Below are positions 21,270 through 32,388 of a stretch of DNA of 64,000 nucleotides, one piece after another. Within the stretch, counting starts at the first letter, position 1; every line of letters begins with the position of its first letter. The DNA lies in assembly GCA_015680685.1 (NCBI GenBank), contig MNCI01017913.1, forward strand, positions 1,078,490 to 1,142,489, in the 5' to 3' direction. A program made the position numbers and the translations under genes. Origin of the DNA: Gnetum montanum. Taxonomy: Eukaryota > Streptophyta > Gnetopsida > Gnetales > Gnetaceae. The notes beneath the pieces are model-generated. The model worked only from the letters and a program-made list of their open reading frames with translations. It made no database searches and had not been told where the DNA came from.

Positions 21270-22880
21270 CTAAGCCATATGAGAAGGAGGATTCTTATCA
21301 CTGGTATCATCATCGTCATCACTTGGGCCTGTAGATAGTAAAACATGCAAAAAATTAGTAATCATGGTGGTAAAAAACATAAATAAAATAAAATGATAAA
21401 AACTAAAAATCCATAACTTGAAACTTAAAATAAATTTCTTCACAAGCCTCAAGGTATTCGGGAGTAATATCGTTAGGCATGAGTCTTTGGAGACCTACTT
21501 CTAACTTGTAAAGAATCTCTTCTTTACTCATGTTGGTCTAATCAATGTCTCCTAGATCTATCCCTACTAAGATTTTTCACTTCTTTACATTTGTTTAGTC
21601 AGGAGGAGCACAGGAAAAGGTAGTCGTAGAAGTTTTCCCAAATGCAATAGTAATCTAAGGAGTAGGAGAATCAATAGGCATCATTAATTTCTTAAACTTG
21701 TTAAAGGTGTCAACTACACCTATCCCCTACACAAATAACTCATATTTCTATTGTTTCATAGTTGCCTCATGTCATAATTTCATGTAGTTCTCCTTGTTGA
21801 TCTTGTACAACAACTTGTAAGTGTTTTGCTTCTTTCCCCATTCTAACATCTAGGTATAATAATCTCACTAATATGGAATCCAAGACATATAGCACTTTCT
21901 TAGATGCCCTTTCATCTTCTTCCTATTGTCATTGCTTCTCATCTATAGTAGCCTTAGTAGCTAGTTCCAATTTCTTCCGTGCAAAAAAAAAAAAAAAAAA
22001 AAAAAAAAACTTTGTATATATTTTTATGAACAAAATATAACCAAAAAATAATACAAACATGGAAAAATAAAAATGTAAAAAGTTATATACATACATCTAA
22101 TAGCCTAGTTAACCTTGTTAAGCTTGATGGCTAGCTTCTTAGATGTTTGTTGGCATGCAACTAGAATGTCTTCTTCAACCCATGACCTCTTCATCATTCT
22201 TCTAGTGGTGCCATCTACTTCTATGTGTACTTTTAATCCCTTTTTACATTACCATGTGTAGCATAGGGCTCCATCCCCATGTTGTTAGGAGAACAACCAT
22301 GTAGACCACAAACATTCTTAGCGGTAACAAATAGTGATTACCCACATCCTCCATGGATGGATCTTGGATATGCATTACTTGAGTAATGTGTTTATCCCAA
22401 TGCTTGAAAAGTTGGAAGGCATCATTTGATACCCACTTTTCATCTCTCTAAATCACCAAGAACTTTGCGAACCTTTTAAGATATGCACCAAAGAATGTAA
22501 AATGCACATGGTATATCAAGTTGACATTATTATGGAGTTTTTGGATTTCACCAATAATAAAAAAGGTTGCCTAATAGTGCCATTAGTCAAGATCTTTTTC
22601 ATAGTCCATTCTTGTTGAACCCCTATAGTTCTCTTCTATGATAGTAGCATGGGGAAGGCTCTAGAGCTTAAAAAAGGGTAAGTCTTGTTTTCCTTCTCAA
22701 CATCACACTTGCTAAAAGAAAACAATGCACTAGGAGGCAACTTTAGCTAAGACTTAATTTTATCTCTATGGACTACATCCTTCCTTGCTCTAACAACTAC
22801 CTTGACACTATTGGCCTTTTGATATTTTAAAAACTTAGAAAATGTAGAATGTGAAAAATGTGTTTGTATTGCCTTATAGG
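21270..22880 (-). pseudogene. Antisense gene of element B (copy of the 50-55 kb gene)
   Basis: The last exon, 21270-21328, follows a CTACAG acceptor at 21329-21334 and reads as a run of aspartates then proline/serine and TAG. The exon before it (about 21420-21540) has MSKEEILYKLEVGL, matching MSKDEILRCLEADL in M at 54998-55040. Further 5' (about 22380-22620) a block HVHFTFFGAYLKRFAKFLV pairs with HVHFSFFISCLQRFSELLV of M. A run of 27 A lies inside at 21983-22009. It matches no protein family I know. It lies downstream of protease on the opposite strand. Confidence 0.6.
21983..22009 (+). repeat. Homopolymer A run (27 bases)
   Basis: An uninterrupted A run inside the antisense gene. Being on the plus strand, it is poly-T with respect to that gene, so it is not that gene's poly-A tail. 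The length may be an assembly estimate. Confidence 0.8.
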
Positions 22881-22899
22881 TCTAGGGGTAGATTAAGAG

Positions 22900-24151
22900 A
22901 AATATGGGATTAGGAAAATAGCATAATCAAGAGCTTTAATGTATTAAGATATTAGATTGAGACAGAGAAGAAATTCTAAGTCAGAAAGAGAGCTATGTTG
23001 AGATGACAAGAAGATCAAAGACTTCAAAACAAGAGCTACTTTGGGATGATAAGATAATAACTAGGATTAAAGAGGAGTCTATGAGCCAAAGGAAGGTGCT
23101 TTAAACACTACCAAAATGTTAAATAGATAAGAGAATGCCTTAGGCTCCAAAGTGAAGAAGAACACTACCAAAATGTTAAATAGATAAGAGAATGCCTTAG
23201 GCTCCAAAGTGAAGAAGTTAAGGAGATGTCTCCTAAAAATAGTAGACATCTACGTTTAAGAATTGACATCTTCCTAGAGATGTTCCACTTTTGGAGGAGA
23301 CATCTCCTCAAAATTGAAGTCATTTTTAGAGAAACATCCTAATCTCAAAGGAGACGTCTACATAGGCTATTAGATAGCTGTTGCATGAATTTTGAGGTGC
23401 TTTTGAAAACTTTGAGGCTATAAGAGGACTTTAATCTCTTGGGTATTGTGTAAGTATTGAGTAAGTGTTGTCAACATCAGAGCCATAATTATCTATTCTA
23501 TTGTGTTGTACTTGTGTTCTTCATTTTTCATATCATTTGATTGATTGTATGTTTGTAGAACTGTGATTCAAAGTACAAGGACATGTAATTTAAGTTACAC
23601 TATTTCCTTGTGTTTTTGTTTCTCACTCTTGTAACCCTATGAAACTGATGTGCTTCTTGCTAGAAGGCATCGTCATTGAACTTGTCAGGATCCTAAGGGA
23701 TTGAGTGTTTGTGTAATGTGAAAAAAATTTGGAGTAGAGATCAATTTGTACAGGTTGTGTGATCATTGAAACCACATTTTGAGCTTGTTGGTACCTTGAA
23801 GGGTTGAGTGGTTTCACAACAATGAAACACTTCAAAGCGAAGCTCAGATCTTGTATAGGGTGTGATGCCCTTCATACCACATTTTGAGATTGTTGGGATC
23901 TTGTGAGGTTGAAAAATTTGTAGTTACAAAACTCTTCATAGCAAAGCTCAAATCTTGTAAAGGTTGTGGTATCCTCTAAATCACATTTTTGAAAAAATAA
24001 TGTCTGAGGGTGCGCATGAATTTTTCCCTCCAAGTGTGGACATACATAAGTTGGGGAACCATGTAAAATTTGGTGTGTTCAGGTGGCTAATGTAATTTTA
24101 TTTTGGTGAACTTATTCAACCCCGCTTCTAAGTTCTTGATCCTTAGACACC
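22900..24151 (+). mobile_element. LTR-like insertion, copia style
   Basis: It interrupts the 5' part of the antisense gene of B. It has a TATA-like CTATAAGAGG at 23412, a series of repeated TTTTGAG.TTGTTGG.ATCTTG modules (23660-23990) and an end CCTTAGACA resembling copia LTR ends. The 24045-24145 part matches 11380-11480. The edges and target duplication were not found. Confidence 0.4.
23104..23217 (+). repeat. Perfect 57-base tandem duplication
   Basis: Unit 23104-23160 is repeated without a single change at 23161-23217, in a sequence whose other repeats are heavily diverged. Confidence 0.9.
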
Positions 24152-24169
24152 ACTAGAAGGTGTCAAAAA

Positions 24170-25412
24170 GGATGCTAAACACTAGCTTGTTAATACTTAG
24201 AATAATAGGAAAACCATGAACATGGGTGATAATTTGGTAATCCCCTCATTAAAAGAGTCAATCACATTCAACATCTTAGCCTATGACATGGATGGACTAG
24301 GTAGCATAAATAAGTCAAAAAAACTTGCATCAATGATCCTCTTTTGGATGTCTGTAGGGGTTTTTTCCCCAACCATTCCTATGCTAAGTCTACTTCATCC
24401 CACTTGAGGAGAATCTTCTCTTTAGTATGACCTAAAGTAATCACGATGATTGTAGACTCACACACAGAATCTATAACACAACATAGTAAGCTTATTAGCC
24501 TCTTACATTAAAAAATCATGAAAACTATAAAAACTAAAAAACTATAAGAAAAACTAAAAATGCTAAAAATGTTGACCATGTTTAAACAATTTTCAATTAC
24601 AAGGTTTAGGCAAAGCTAGAACCTTTGGTTGAACTTTTACATGCATTCCCAAATCTTGGAGAGTCCAAAATTCATATGCATAATTGGTGGCTACACACCT
24701 TTGGTATAAATGAGAATATCTCATGTAGTACCTACTAAAATCCATGCCAAGCTAGTTAAGCACTTGCATTCTTATAACCTCATCTTGTTTAGTCTCTTCC
24801 AAGGATGTGTGGGCTACAAATAAGGTTTGATCATTTTTTAGCAATCCTCCATTGTGCCTCATATACTTGCAAAACCAAAACATGAAAAAAACAAAAAAAA
24901 AAAAACATTAAAACCTAAAAAAATGTCAAATTAAAACCAAGCATACACTTATAGAAAGTAGAGAGTTCTGAGAGGATTTATAATAGAGTGTTTATTCTAT
25001 GACCTAGCATCAAGGTGTTTTTGCCATTGTACTGTAGGTACATTAACATCTTCTAGATTTATGATAGTTTTCAAACCCCCATAGCATACGAGCTTTCATC
25101 TTGCTCTATTTCTATTTGGGTTCTAGAATCATCCACCATAAACTTCAAGATGTAGTTAGAAGACCTTATCACAAGAGTCTCTATGATTACAACTATAACA
25201 TCCCTGGCCAAGTGTGACCACATAATCACACTGTAATGTTGGATTTGGTACATAAAGAACTCTCTAGCACTAGGCCTAAACCATACTAAGGTACATTTAT
25301 CAATGTTCATATTGGGCTTTAAGCTATTTTGGATAGCCATTAAAGTACAACATAGAATACTACTAACTCCACAATGATCAAGATGGACTTTAGTAGAGCT
25401 CTGCATAGCCAA
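24170..25412 (-). pseudogene. Uncharacterised minus-strand remnants
   Basis: Two readable minus-strand pieces: one around 24200-24420 with a KILLKWDEVDLA-like block, and an open stretch of 113 codons at 25071-25412. Position and strand fit upstream exons of the antisense gene of B, but no clear match to the M copy was found. I do not recognise a family. Confidence 0.3.
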
Positions 25413-25419
25413 ATCACAT

Positions 25420-28400
25420 AGCCATTAGATCATAGAGATCATATAAAAAATGAAAAAATAAAAAAAAATGAAACAAAAATGGGCTATAAAATGATAGTGT
25501 TGGCATTAAACAAAATGAAAAAAAAAACAAGTGTACTAACATAATTAACATTGTAGTGCAAGAAAAAGTTTAGCCTTTTTAGATATCAATTTACATATAA
25601 AAATAATAAAATTTTTCATGTTGATAAGTGTATTTAATAATTTGATAACTACTTAATATAAAGCCAAGCCAATTGACATTTCAAAAATCCAATGTGACAT
25701 TTTGTCAAAAATTTGACATGTTGAGTATTAAACAAACATTTTTTTTGCAAACATTCTTTTGCAAAATAGAAAGCCAAAATTAATAGCACTAAAGCTTGGT
25801 GAATGGAAATTTTCAGAAAAAACTGGTTAAAAAACCCATATATTCTCAAATGCTAGGATTATGAAAAAATAGAAGAAAGAAACATAAGATTTTTTTGGCT
25901 TTTGAAGCCTGCACATTGCCATAACTTCACAGAAAAAATCCCAAAGCCCTTGATATGCTATGCTGCCAAGCCTTGGAAGTAACACACGCTAGTCATGAGA
26001 CTAGGAAAAATCCATAATTGTTAAGATCCAAGTCCAAGCACTCAACACTATCAATACTAGATTGAAAACCTAGAAACTTTACAACAAAAACTTAAAATTG
26101 ACCAATGCAAATCTTAGGGCTGGGAAAAACCTTAGAAATTTTTTTTAAAACTATTTTTAACTATGGATCCAAATAACATGGCTAAAATAACCTATATTCA
26201 CCTTTAATGCTACATTTACAGGTACAAAAAAACCCAATTCTTATCAAATTTTTGACTGAAAAACCTTGTTTTGCAATAAATTGACTATAGAAAAAACTCA
26301 TAAAAAATTTAGAACAATTCTAAAAAAATTCAAACTTCATCTAAGACCCTTCTACACTACATTTTCCAACCCCAGGAGCCTAGGTGGTTGATCATATGTG
26401 GTTAAAAAATCATCAACGCTGTCAATTTTTCTATGAAAAAATTGCAAATGCTTCAAAAAACAAGCCAGAACATTGTGTATTGGGAAAAGAAAAAATCCAT
26501 ATATTTGCTAGAAAAAAATAAAAAAAATACAAATTCACATCCAAAATGGTCAAAAGACCTTTAACAATAATCCTGTGTAGTCAAAACTTGAAAATTTCAT
26601 TGCACATAGGCTAGAACAAACCTCAAAATTGTCAAAGAGAAAGTAGGACATGAACACTGTATATGAGTTTGGAAAAAAAGCCAAGTGTTTAGGAAAAAAT
26701 GTTAAAAAGCCTAAGTTTCATCACTATGATAGTCAAAAAGCCTAAATCCTAGATTTGACCTAGGTGAAAGCTAAGATATCTACCAGAATAGGCCTAAAAG
26801 TGGAATTTTGTTTTATAATTTCATCAAAAATAAGGAAAATATGGGAGAAACTAGTAGTTGGTAGTCATTGATGAAGATCCTTTTCTTGTAGATGGATTCA
26901 GAAGCCTAGAAACAACATGTATATTCTCCTTTACTTTATCTAATCTTGAATTTTGACTCATTGATCCAACCTTCTTTATCATGAATTCCAAAACCCAAGA
27001 ATTCTGCCTTAATTGCTATAGGAAGAAGGATGAAATCCTTAGGTCTAATAAACAATGATGTGCACAGGAGATGAATAAAATCAAAAATTACTAGAAAATG
27101 TTGTGTATCTAGGTTTATGACCATAACTCTAGCTTCTACATGATGCACTTGGGAAATTAAGAGGAAAATTAGCTACAAATGCTAGTTTTTCGATGTCAAA
27201 ATCCTATCAATATGTTGACGCACTACCCATAAAATTATTTTTAAGCGAAGAACTATCCTCCACACACTGTGTTTATGAAATAAACATGTAAATTAGCTTC
27301 ACATGTAGATTTCTTATGATAATTTTAACTTTTCCATCTTCAACATTGCACATATGATGCATTTTGGTGGTATGTGGACTTCACAAGTCTTGAACAAAAA
27401 TACCAAACCTAAAGGAAATAGAGTTTACATGCTATGTTTTGGTTTAGATTTATGAGTTCCAAGCCTAACACATTAATAGTCAAGTCAATGATAATCATGG
27501 GTAGGTTTTATAGAAAACTAACCAAGATGTCTTAGGTTCTACAAATTGTAAGAGAAAAATTAACTGAGAAACTAAGCCTTACACATTGTAAGCTTTACTT
27601 CATGCACTACACAATCTAATCCCACATTATATGGGAGTGTGTGGGGTAGCATGTGGAACATAAGAAAATCACTATCTTTAGCAAACTTGCTCATACATTG
27701 CGTAGTTGGTTCCACAAGACTCAAAAAGAAACAAAAAATGATCCTATATGAATTGGAAGAGAAATTGACTAGAAAATTAACCACATACACTACATTTGGA
27801 CATGAAATTAACCTTTGGGATTTTTCACATTGTCAAAATAACTAATAAGTAGGCCTCACAATCCTAGAACTAAACTACCAGGAGCCTCATACACTAGGCA
27901 AAGGAAATTGGTAGAGAAAATTAAATCCTACATGTTGTCAAACCTAGGTTCTTAGCCCATATGCTACCCACATTAGTTCCACATGCTATGCCAGTGTATG
28001 GGGTAGTGTATGGAATACAAATAAATAATTTACTTGGTCAACATCCATCATATAATGTTCAAAATGATTGAACAAACTATAGATCTCTTCCACACATCCT
28101 AGACACTACCATGCAATCCTGAACAAGCTAAAAAAAATCACCAAAAGCTAATAGATTAGGTTCCACATGTTAGGAATCCATCTTGAACTATTTACATGCT
28201 AGGAATTTAGGTGTCACGTGTTGGAATTAGCCTTAGAATGCCCACACATTATCATATCAAGCCTCATATGCTATGCTAGCATATGGGGTAGCATTTCAAA
28301 GAAAACCTAACTATTCACATGATCAATGTTACCTGAACACTACCTAGTGTTGGCACATTTTGGCCATTTCATGGAACAACAATATGAGATGATTGAAACC

Positions 28401-28437
28401 ATGGCTCAAGTCTGAAGAATTCCACAATAGTTAACTA
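25420..28437. other. AT-rich, gene-free region with degenerate repeats
   Basis: No convincing gene in six frames. The region is rich in A-runs. A phrase like CATGCTATGCTAGTGTATGG, followed by GGTAGCATGTGGAA, recurs at about 27611, 27975 and 28264. Short open stretches (for example 26936-27148 minus and 27639-27845 plus) show no motif. Confidence 0.5.
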
Positions 28438-28442
28438 ACCAC

Positions 28443-29153
28443 GAAGTTGGAATAGAAATGAAATTCAAGAGGATGCAGTACAATGTTCTTATTGCGGCTA
28501 CTCATGTTGTTGAATTGAATGTTTTAAAAATCAAGGGATGATGACATTGCAATTGGGAATGTTGGCATGAGGGTTTATCTAGAGTCAAAATAAATTGGTG
28601 TGTCAATTGCAGATATTTCTCTAGCTTATGGAAGGGTAGCCCTAGTTACTTTATCTGCAATAAAGACACAAGAGTTTCTTATTGGAAAGCCATGGACATT
28701 TGATACTTTTGAGAATGCTTTCAAGGTGCTACAACAAGATGTTTCAATAAAAAAATGATGCTCCTAGTGAAATGGATGAGTTCAAGAAATCATTGACGTT
28801 GAGTTTTCTTTTCAAATTCTATCTTTGGGTGTCTAAAAAGATCTATGAGAATCAACAAGATGGAATAGGAGTGGGTCTTCCAGTTGCTCATTTCTTAGAA
28901 AAGTTTCAAGTTTAGTACTCACTGGTACAAAACTTGGCTATGGAGAAGGTGGTTGTGGAGCATGCACTACTCTTGTGTCTCATTATGATCCAGAGAAACA
29001 GAAATCAATTCATCGAGTTTGGCTCTATTGTACTCTATAGAGGGAATGCATGTAATTGCTGTGGAGGGTGTAGGAAATCAACAAAAGCTTCATCCAATCC
29101 AGGAACTATTGGCTAAATCTTATGGATCTCAATGTGGATTCTGCACACCAGGA
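28443..29153 (+). pseudogene. Xanthine dehydrogenase-like pseudogene, domains out of order
   Basis: Three blocks fit plant xanthine dehydrogenase. (1) 28443-28540, FAD-domain words MKFKRMQYNVLIAATH then ELNVLK. (2) 28612-28900, end of the FAD domain: AYGRVALVTLSA, EFLIGKPW, VLQQDVSI, LTLSFLFKFYLWVS. (3) 28918-29153, N-terminal iron-sulphur region: [30 protein letters not shown], then frame-shifted AVEGVGNQQKLHPIQELLA and CGFCTPG. In the enzyme, block 3 precedes 1 and 2. The first cluster cysteine is tyrosine (28939-28941). Stops and shifts are frequent. The living enzyme oxidises hypoxanthine and xanthine in purine breakdown. Aldehyde oxidase is the close alternative. Confidence 0.8.
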
Positions 29154-30091
29154 AGTAAAAAAATATATGAATGGTGAGATAGAAACCACTAAAACAAGAA
29201 CAACCAGCAAAACCATATGCGTGTTTGGCCATGCAAATTTTGAAGATCTCCCAACAGGTGGAATTTGGAAAATTACAAGAAAAGAAATCAGATGTAAATT
29301 AATGCATTAACCCTTCATAGTTAAAATCTATTAAAAAAAAACTGGGCAAATCTGCCAATGAAAATTTCCATGAATAGTTCCATGCAAAAACAGACCCAAA
29401 ATGGGCACAGAAAGGAAAGGAAGCGGTGAAATCGCGTTTGCAGAGGAGGCTGCAGTGAGAAATTGCAGTTCACTCAATTTTGGTACAGAGCAGAGCTACC
29501 ATGAGGACGCCAGAAACTTCTTGAGAGCCATGTACAAACCACATTGTGGACAACAATGGCAGTGCTTTCACCATGGCATAGGCACGATGCGCCAGGGCAT
29601 GAGTGCCGTTGGAAGGTCTACAATTTTTGGTGGCATTTTTCTGGCCACGATCGAAGGCAACGGTGGAGGGGGTAGCAGCAGCACCGGCACAATGTTTTCT
29701 ATATCTGCGTTGCGGTGCCGTGAGGGTTCTAACAAAAAATCTGCACAACGCCGACATTTTTCCAGACAGACCAATAACGTCGATCATTCTTGACCGATGG
29801 CGATCCTCTTCCTGCACTGGCGTTGCACCTGTTTGATCATCATTGCTTCTCTGCCATGGACCAGTCCCAAATCTGTGAAAATAGCTAAAAATCAAGAAAA
29901 GGAAGCCATCGGGACAGATCTTGGTCGTCAATGGCCACGACAAGGGGTACAGCTGTCTCGCCATGTAAAACCCTACACAGGGGTGCTAGGGAATTTTTTA
30001 TTTTTTATTTGAGTCACAAAGGAGGCAGTGGTAGTGGTCAGGTAGCAGCGAACAACTGAAGATCCAAAATTCCACATGGACGTAGCCCCAG
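29154..30091. other. GC-richer island without recognised gene
   Basis: Composition changes sharply: CG dinucleotides and GC-rich codons are frequent, unlike the AT-rich, CG-poor surroundings. Overlapping open stretches exist on both strands (29401-29793 plus, 29470-29964 minus), but neither shows a family motif. The high GC alone favours such open frames. It is probably younger or gene-derived sequence joined to the two gene fragments beside it. Confidence 0.5.
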
Positions 30092-30190
30092 GACACCAAA
30101 GACGTCGGCACCATCATTGGCCTCAACGTCATGCACATCAGCAACGAACCGACGACGGCGGCAATTGTGTATGGGTTGGAAAAGAAGACC
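30092..30190 (+). pseudogene. HSP70 ATPase-domain fragment
   Basis: About 33 codons read [19 protein letters not shown] then [12 protein letters not shown]. They match the phosphate-loop/linker-proximal block of HSP70 chaperones (consensus ATKDAG.I.GLNVMRIINEPTAAA, YGLDKK). The reading stays open to 30562, but the sequence after KKTSGQ no longer resembles HSP70, so only a fragment is present. The domain would bind ATP in a cytosolic or ER chaperone. Confidence 0.8.
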
Positions 30191-30655
30191 TCAGGCCAGT
30201 CCAAGGCAGAGCAGTGGCAGCGAAATGGAGGCCGAGCAATGGTGGAGGGTTCTGAAAACATTGACGACAAATGGTGGAGAGTTACAAATGGTGAAGTGCA
30301 GCTTTTTGGTCTACACACCTTACTACCAAGTACCAGAAAGGAGGGCATTCGCTACTACACTCAGTGCAAGATGCACAAATATTGCACACTCCATGATTAC
30401 TATCTCTATTGCTATGATTCAAATAAAATATTTTATGATTTAAAAAGGAAAAGAAAGTTATGGAATATTTTTGTAACATCCTATAAAAGGAGACATTTGG
30501 CTATTATTCCTATGGAAGTTGTAACTTCCTATGATAGTTATAACTATAATATTTATAATTAATTTTAATTTGGATTATCATGAAGACACTTGTCAACTGT
30601 AGCCTTTTTTATCTCTATGGTGGTTACAACCATCCAAGATTTTTTGTAACTTACC

Positions 30656-30727
30656 TAACTTGTTGGGCAAGTAACCTCCTAACTTGTTGGGCAAGTAATC
30701 TCCTAATTGGTTGGCCAAGTTACTTGG
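30656..30727 (+). repeat. Three tandem 24-base units flanked by an inverted repeat
   Basis: Units 30656-30679, 30680-30703 and 30704-30727 share TAACTTGTTGGGCAAGTAA. They are framed by CTTACCTAACTT (30650-30661) and its complement AAGTTAGGTAAG (30733-30744). CTTACCTAACT occurs a third time near 30764. Confidence 0.85.
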
Positions 30728-30785
30728 GAGAGAAGTTAGGTAAGATATTTTTGAATATGTAACTTACCTAACTACCTTTGAACCC

Positions 30786-30793
30786 TATAAAAA
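30786..30793 (+). promoter_or_regulatory. TATA box (LTR-like segment)
   Basis: TATAAAAA in the context ACCCTATAAAAAGGC, upstream of a leader-like stretch. Confidence 0.5.
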
Positions 30794-31570
30794 GGCTTTA
30801 GGGGTCAATGGGGAAGGGAGCTCATATCATCAACAATTGTCGTCTCATACATCACACTTTTGAGAAGACATTAGAATCACACTTGGGCTCTCACTTGTAG
30901 ACACACTTGGGGTCTTGAGAAGAGCATTGTAAAGAAGAAATTGTGAACGATTGCTTGATGGCTTGCTAAATAAAGGATTTCAGCCTCTTTGTCATGGTCC
31001 TATGAGTTATGTTTTATTTTTGTTTTGTTTAAATCATTTAGTTAGTGGTTTAGATAGTATCATCCTTGGCAAGTAATTTTGGGATTTTTAGATTGCTCTT
31101 ATTGTTCTTGTTGCCTGATAGAAAATTTTTGTTAAAATTTTGCCATAGAAGCACTTGTGTTTAAAAGCCTTAAGAGCATTTTAGTAGTAAATTTTGTTAT
31201 TGTGCAATGTATAGGAACCGCTATTGGGATTGTTGTAAAAGAGCCTCTGCTTGTAGTCATGCTGTTGAACAATTCAGTAGTCAAGAGGATTCAGAAAATT
31301 GTTTTGCCTTATTTTTGCAAAATAAGACGTGGTCCTTATTTTGCCTTATTTTTCATCACTTGATCCTTATTCTAAATTGTTTTATCTTGATCTAGGTTTT
31401 TTGGCCTTAGTCTACTGTGTTGTAATCTTTCTTTACCTTATTTTGCCTTGTTTTACTTTGTTTAGATCTTGTTTTGCTTTATCTTGCCTTATTATTCAGT
31501 ATTTTGCATTATTTTAATGATGTTTGACAATTATACCATATAGATGCTAGTTAATATGCTTTTGTTAGCA

Positions 31571-31579
31571 TGTAGGATC
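31571..31579 (+). promoter_or_regulatory. Splice-acceptor-like site before RT (element B)
   Basis: TGTAG|GATC follows a T-rich tract and lies at the start of the RT-side reading. The same junction is at 49981-49988 (M, minus strand) and 47176-47183 (N). Ogre elements are known to splice out an intron between protease and RT. Confidence 0.45.
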
Positions 31580-32388
31580 AAACTATGGATACATGGGCAT
31601 AAGTCAACTTACCTTTGAGCTTGGATGGATCCTATGATGATGTTGAATGACCAAGTAATCTTGAATGCCTAGATCTTGAGTCAAGGAGCCTATTTGATCA
31701 CATGTCCTCAATAGAAAAGTTCTTGAAATGGCCTGATTACATAGTCAAAAACCTTGACTTAGAAGTTGGAGATATTACATGAGATTGTCTAGTTGAAATC
31801 CCTATCATAACCCATACTGGTGAGGAGAAAAACCTAAAATTATGTTCCTCACTTGAACCTTTGTTGCTCTAAGACATCACTAAGGCCTCCCAGTTTAACA
31901 TTAAGGTGTTTACATGGTTATACAAGGATATGATAGGACTAGACCTATGTTTAGTTTAACATAACATCATATTGGATCCTAACATCAAGCTTGTTAAGCA
32001 AAAGGTATGAAAAATAGAACCAGACCTAGCCTTAGTAGTTTGTGATGAGATCAAAAATCTTTATCAAGCAGATTTCATTGAAGCTATTAATTGGATATCC
32101 AACATAGTGGTAGTTCCTAAGAAAAATGGAAGTATTCATATTTGTATCAATTTTTGTGACCTCAAAAAGAAAAGTATTAAGGATGATTTTCCTTTGCCTA
32201 GTATTAATCAACTTATTGATACTATGGTTGGCCATGCCTTGTTATCCTTTATGGATGGGTTCTCGGGATATAACCAAGTTAGGATTAACCTAAAGCATCA
32301 ACTTTATATAATATTTATGATCCTTTGGGGAATATTTTGTTACACAATGATGTCTTTCGATCTCAAGAATGTAGGTGTAACATACCAC
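31576..32388 (+). pseudogene. RT N-terminal half of element B, cut at 32388
   Basis: It reads with frame changes through the linker, then VSNIVVVPKKNGSIHICI and LPSINQLIDTMVGHALL, SFMDGFSGYNQVRI, and FDLKNVGVTYH. The match to elements A and M ends at 32388, where the QHAM/YIF block should follow. The sequence switches to an Athila-like LTR. The catalytic YVDD box is therefore absent. Confidence 0.8.

Larger units (their letters stand above)
30560..31560 (+). mobile_element. LTR-like segment with promoter
   Basis: It contains a TATA box (30786-30793), then a leader-like stretch with CTCACTTGTAGACACACTTGGGG and an AATAAA at 30970, and a T/C-rich tail. The layout is that of a copia-style LTR (U3, R, U5), but no terminal repeat partner or primer site was found. 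Short open stretches at 31157-31517 overlap one another and carry no motif. Confidence 0.4.
15540..32388 (+). mobile_element. Tat-like element B, interrupted and 3'-truncated
   Basis: In order on the plus strand: an LTR ending at 16466, gag, protease, an antisense gene (minus strand), foreign insertions, then the RT N-terminal half, which stops abruptly at 32388. There is no RNase H, integrase or 3' LTR. The left edge is not resolved. Assignment of the RT at 31.6 kb to the same element as the gag at 17-19 kb rests on order and orientation and on the M element having the same plan. Confidence 0.6.

Noticed and set aside
29470-29964. 164-codon minus-strand open frame in the GC-rich island
   Set aside because: It overlaps long open frames on the other strand and in other phases. 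High GC makes stops rare, and no motif or start context supports any one of them.
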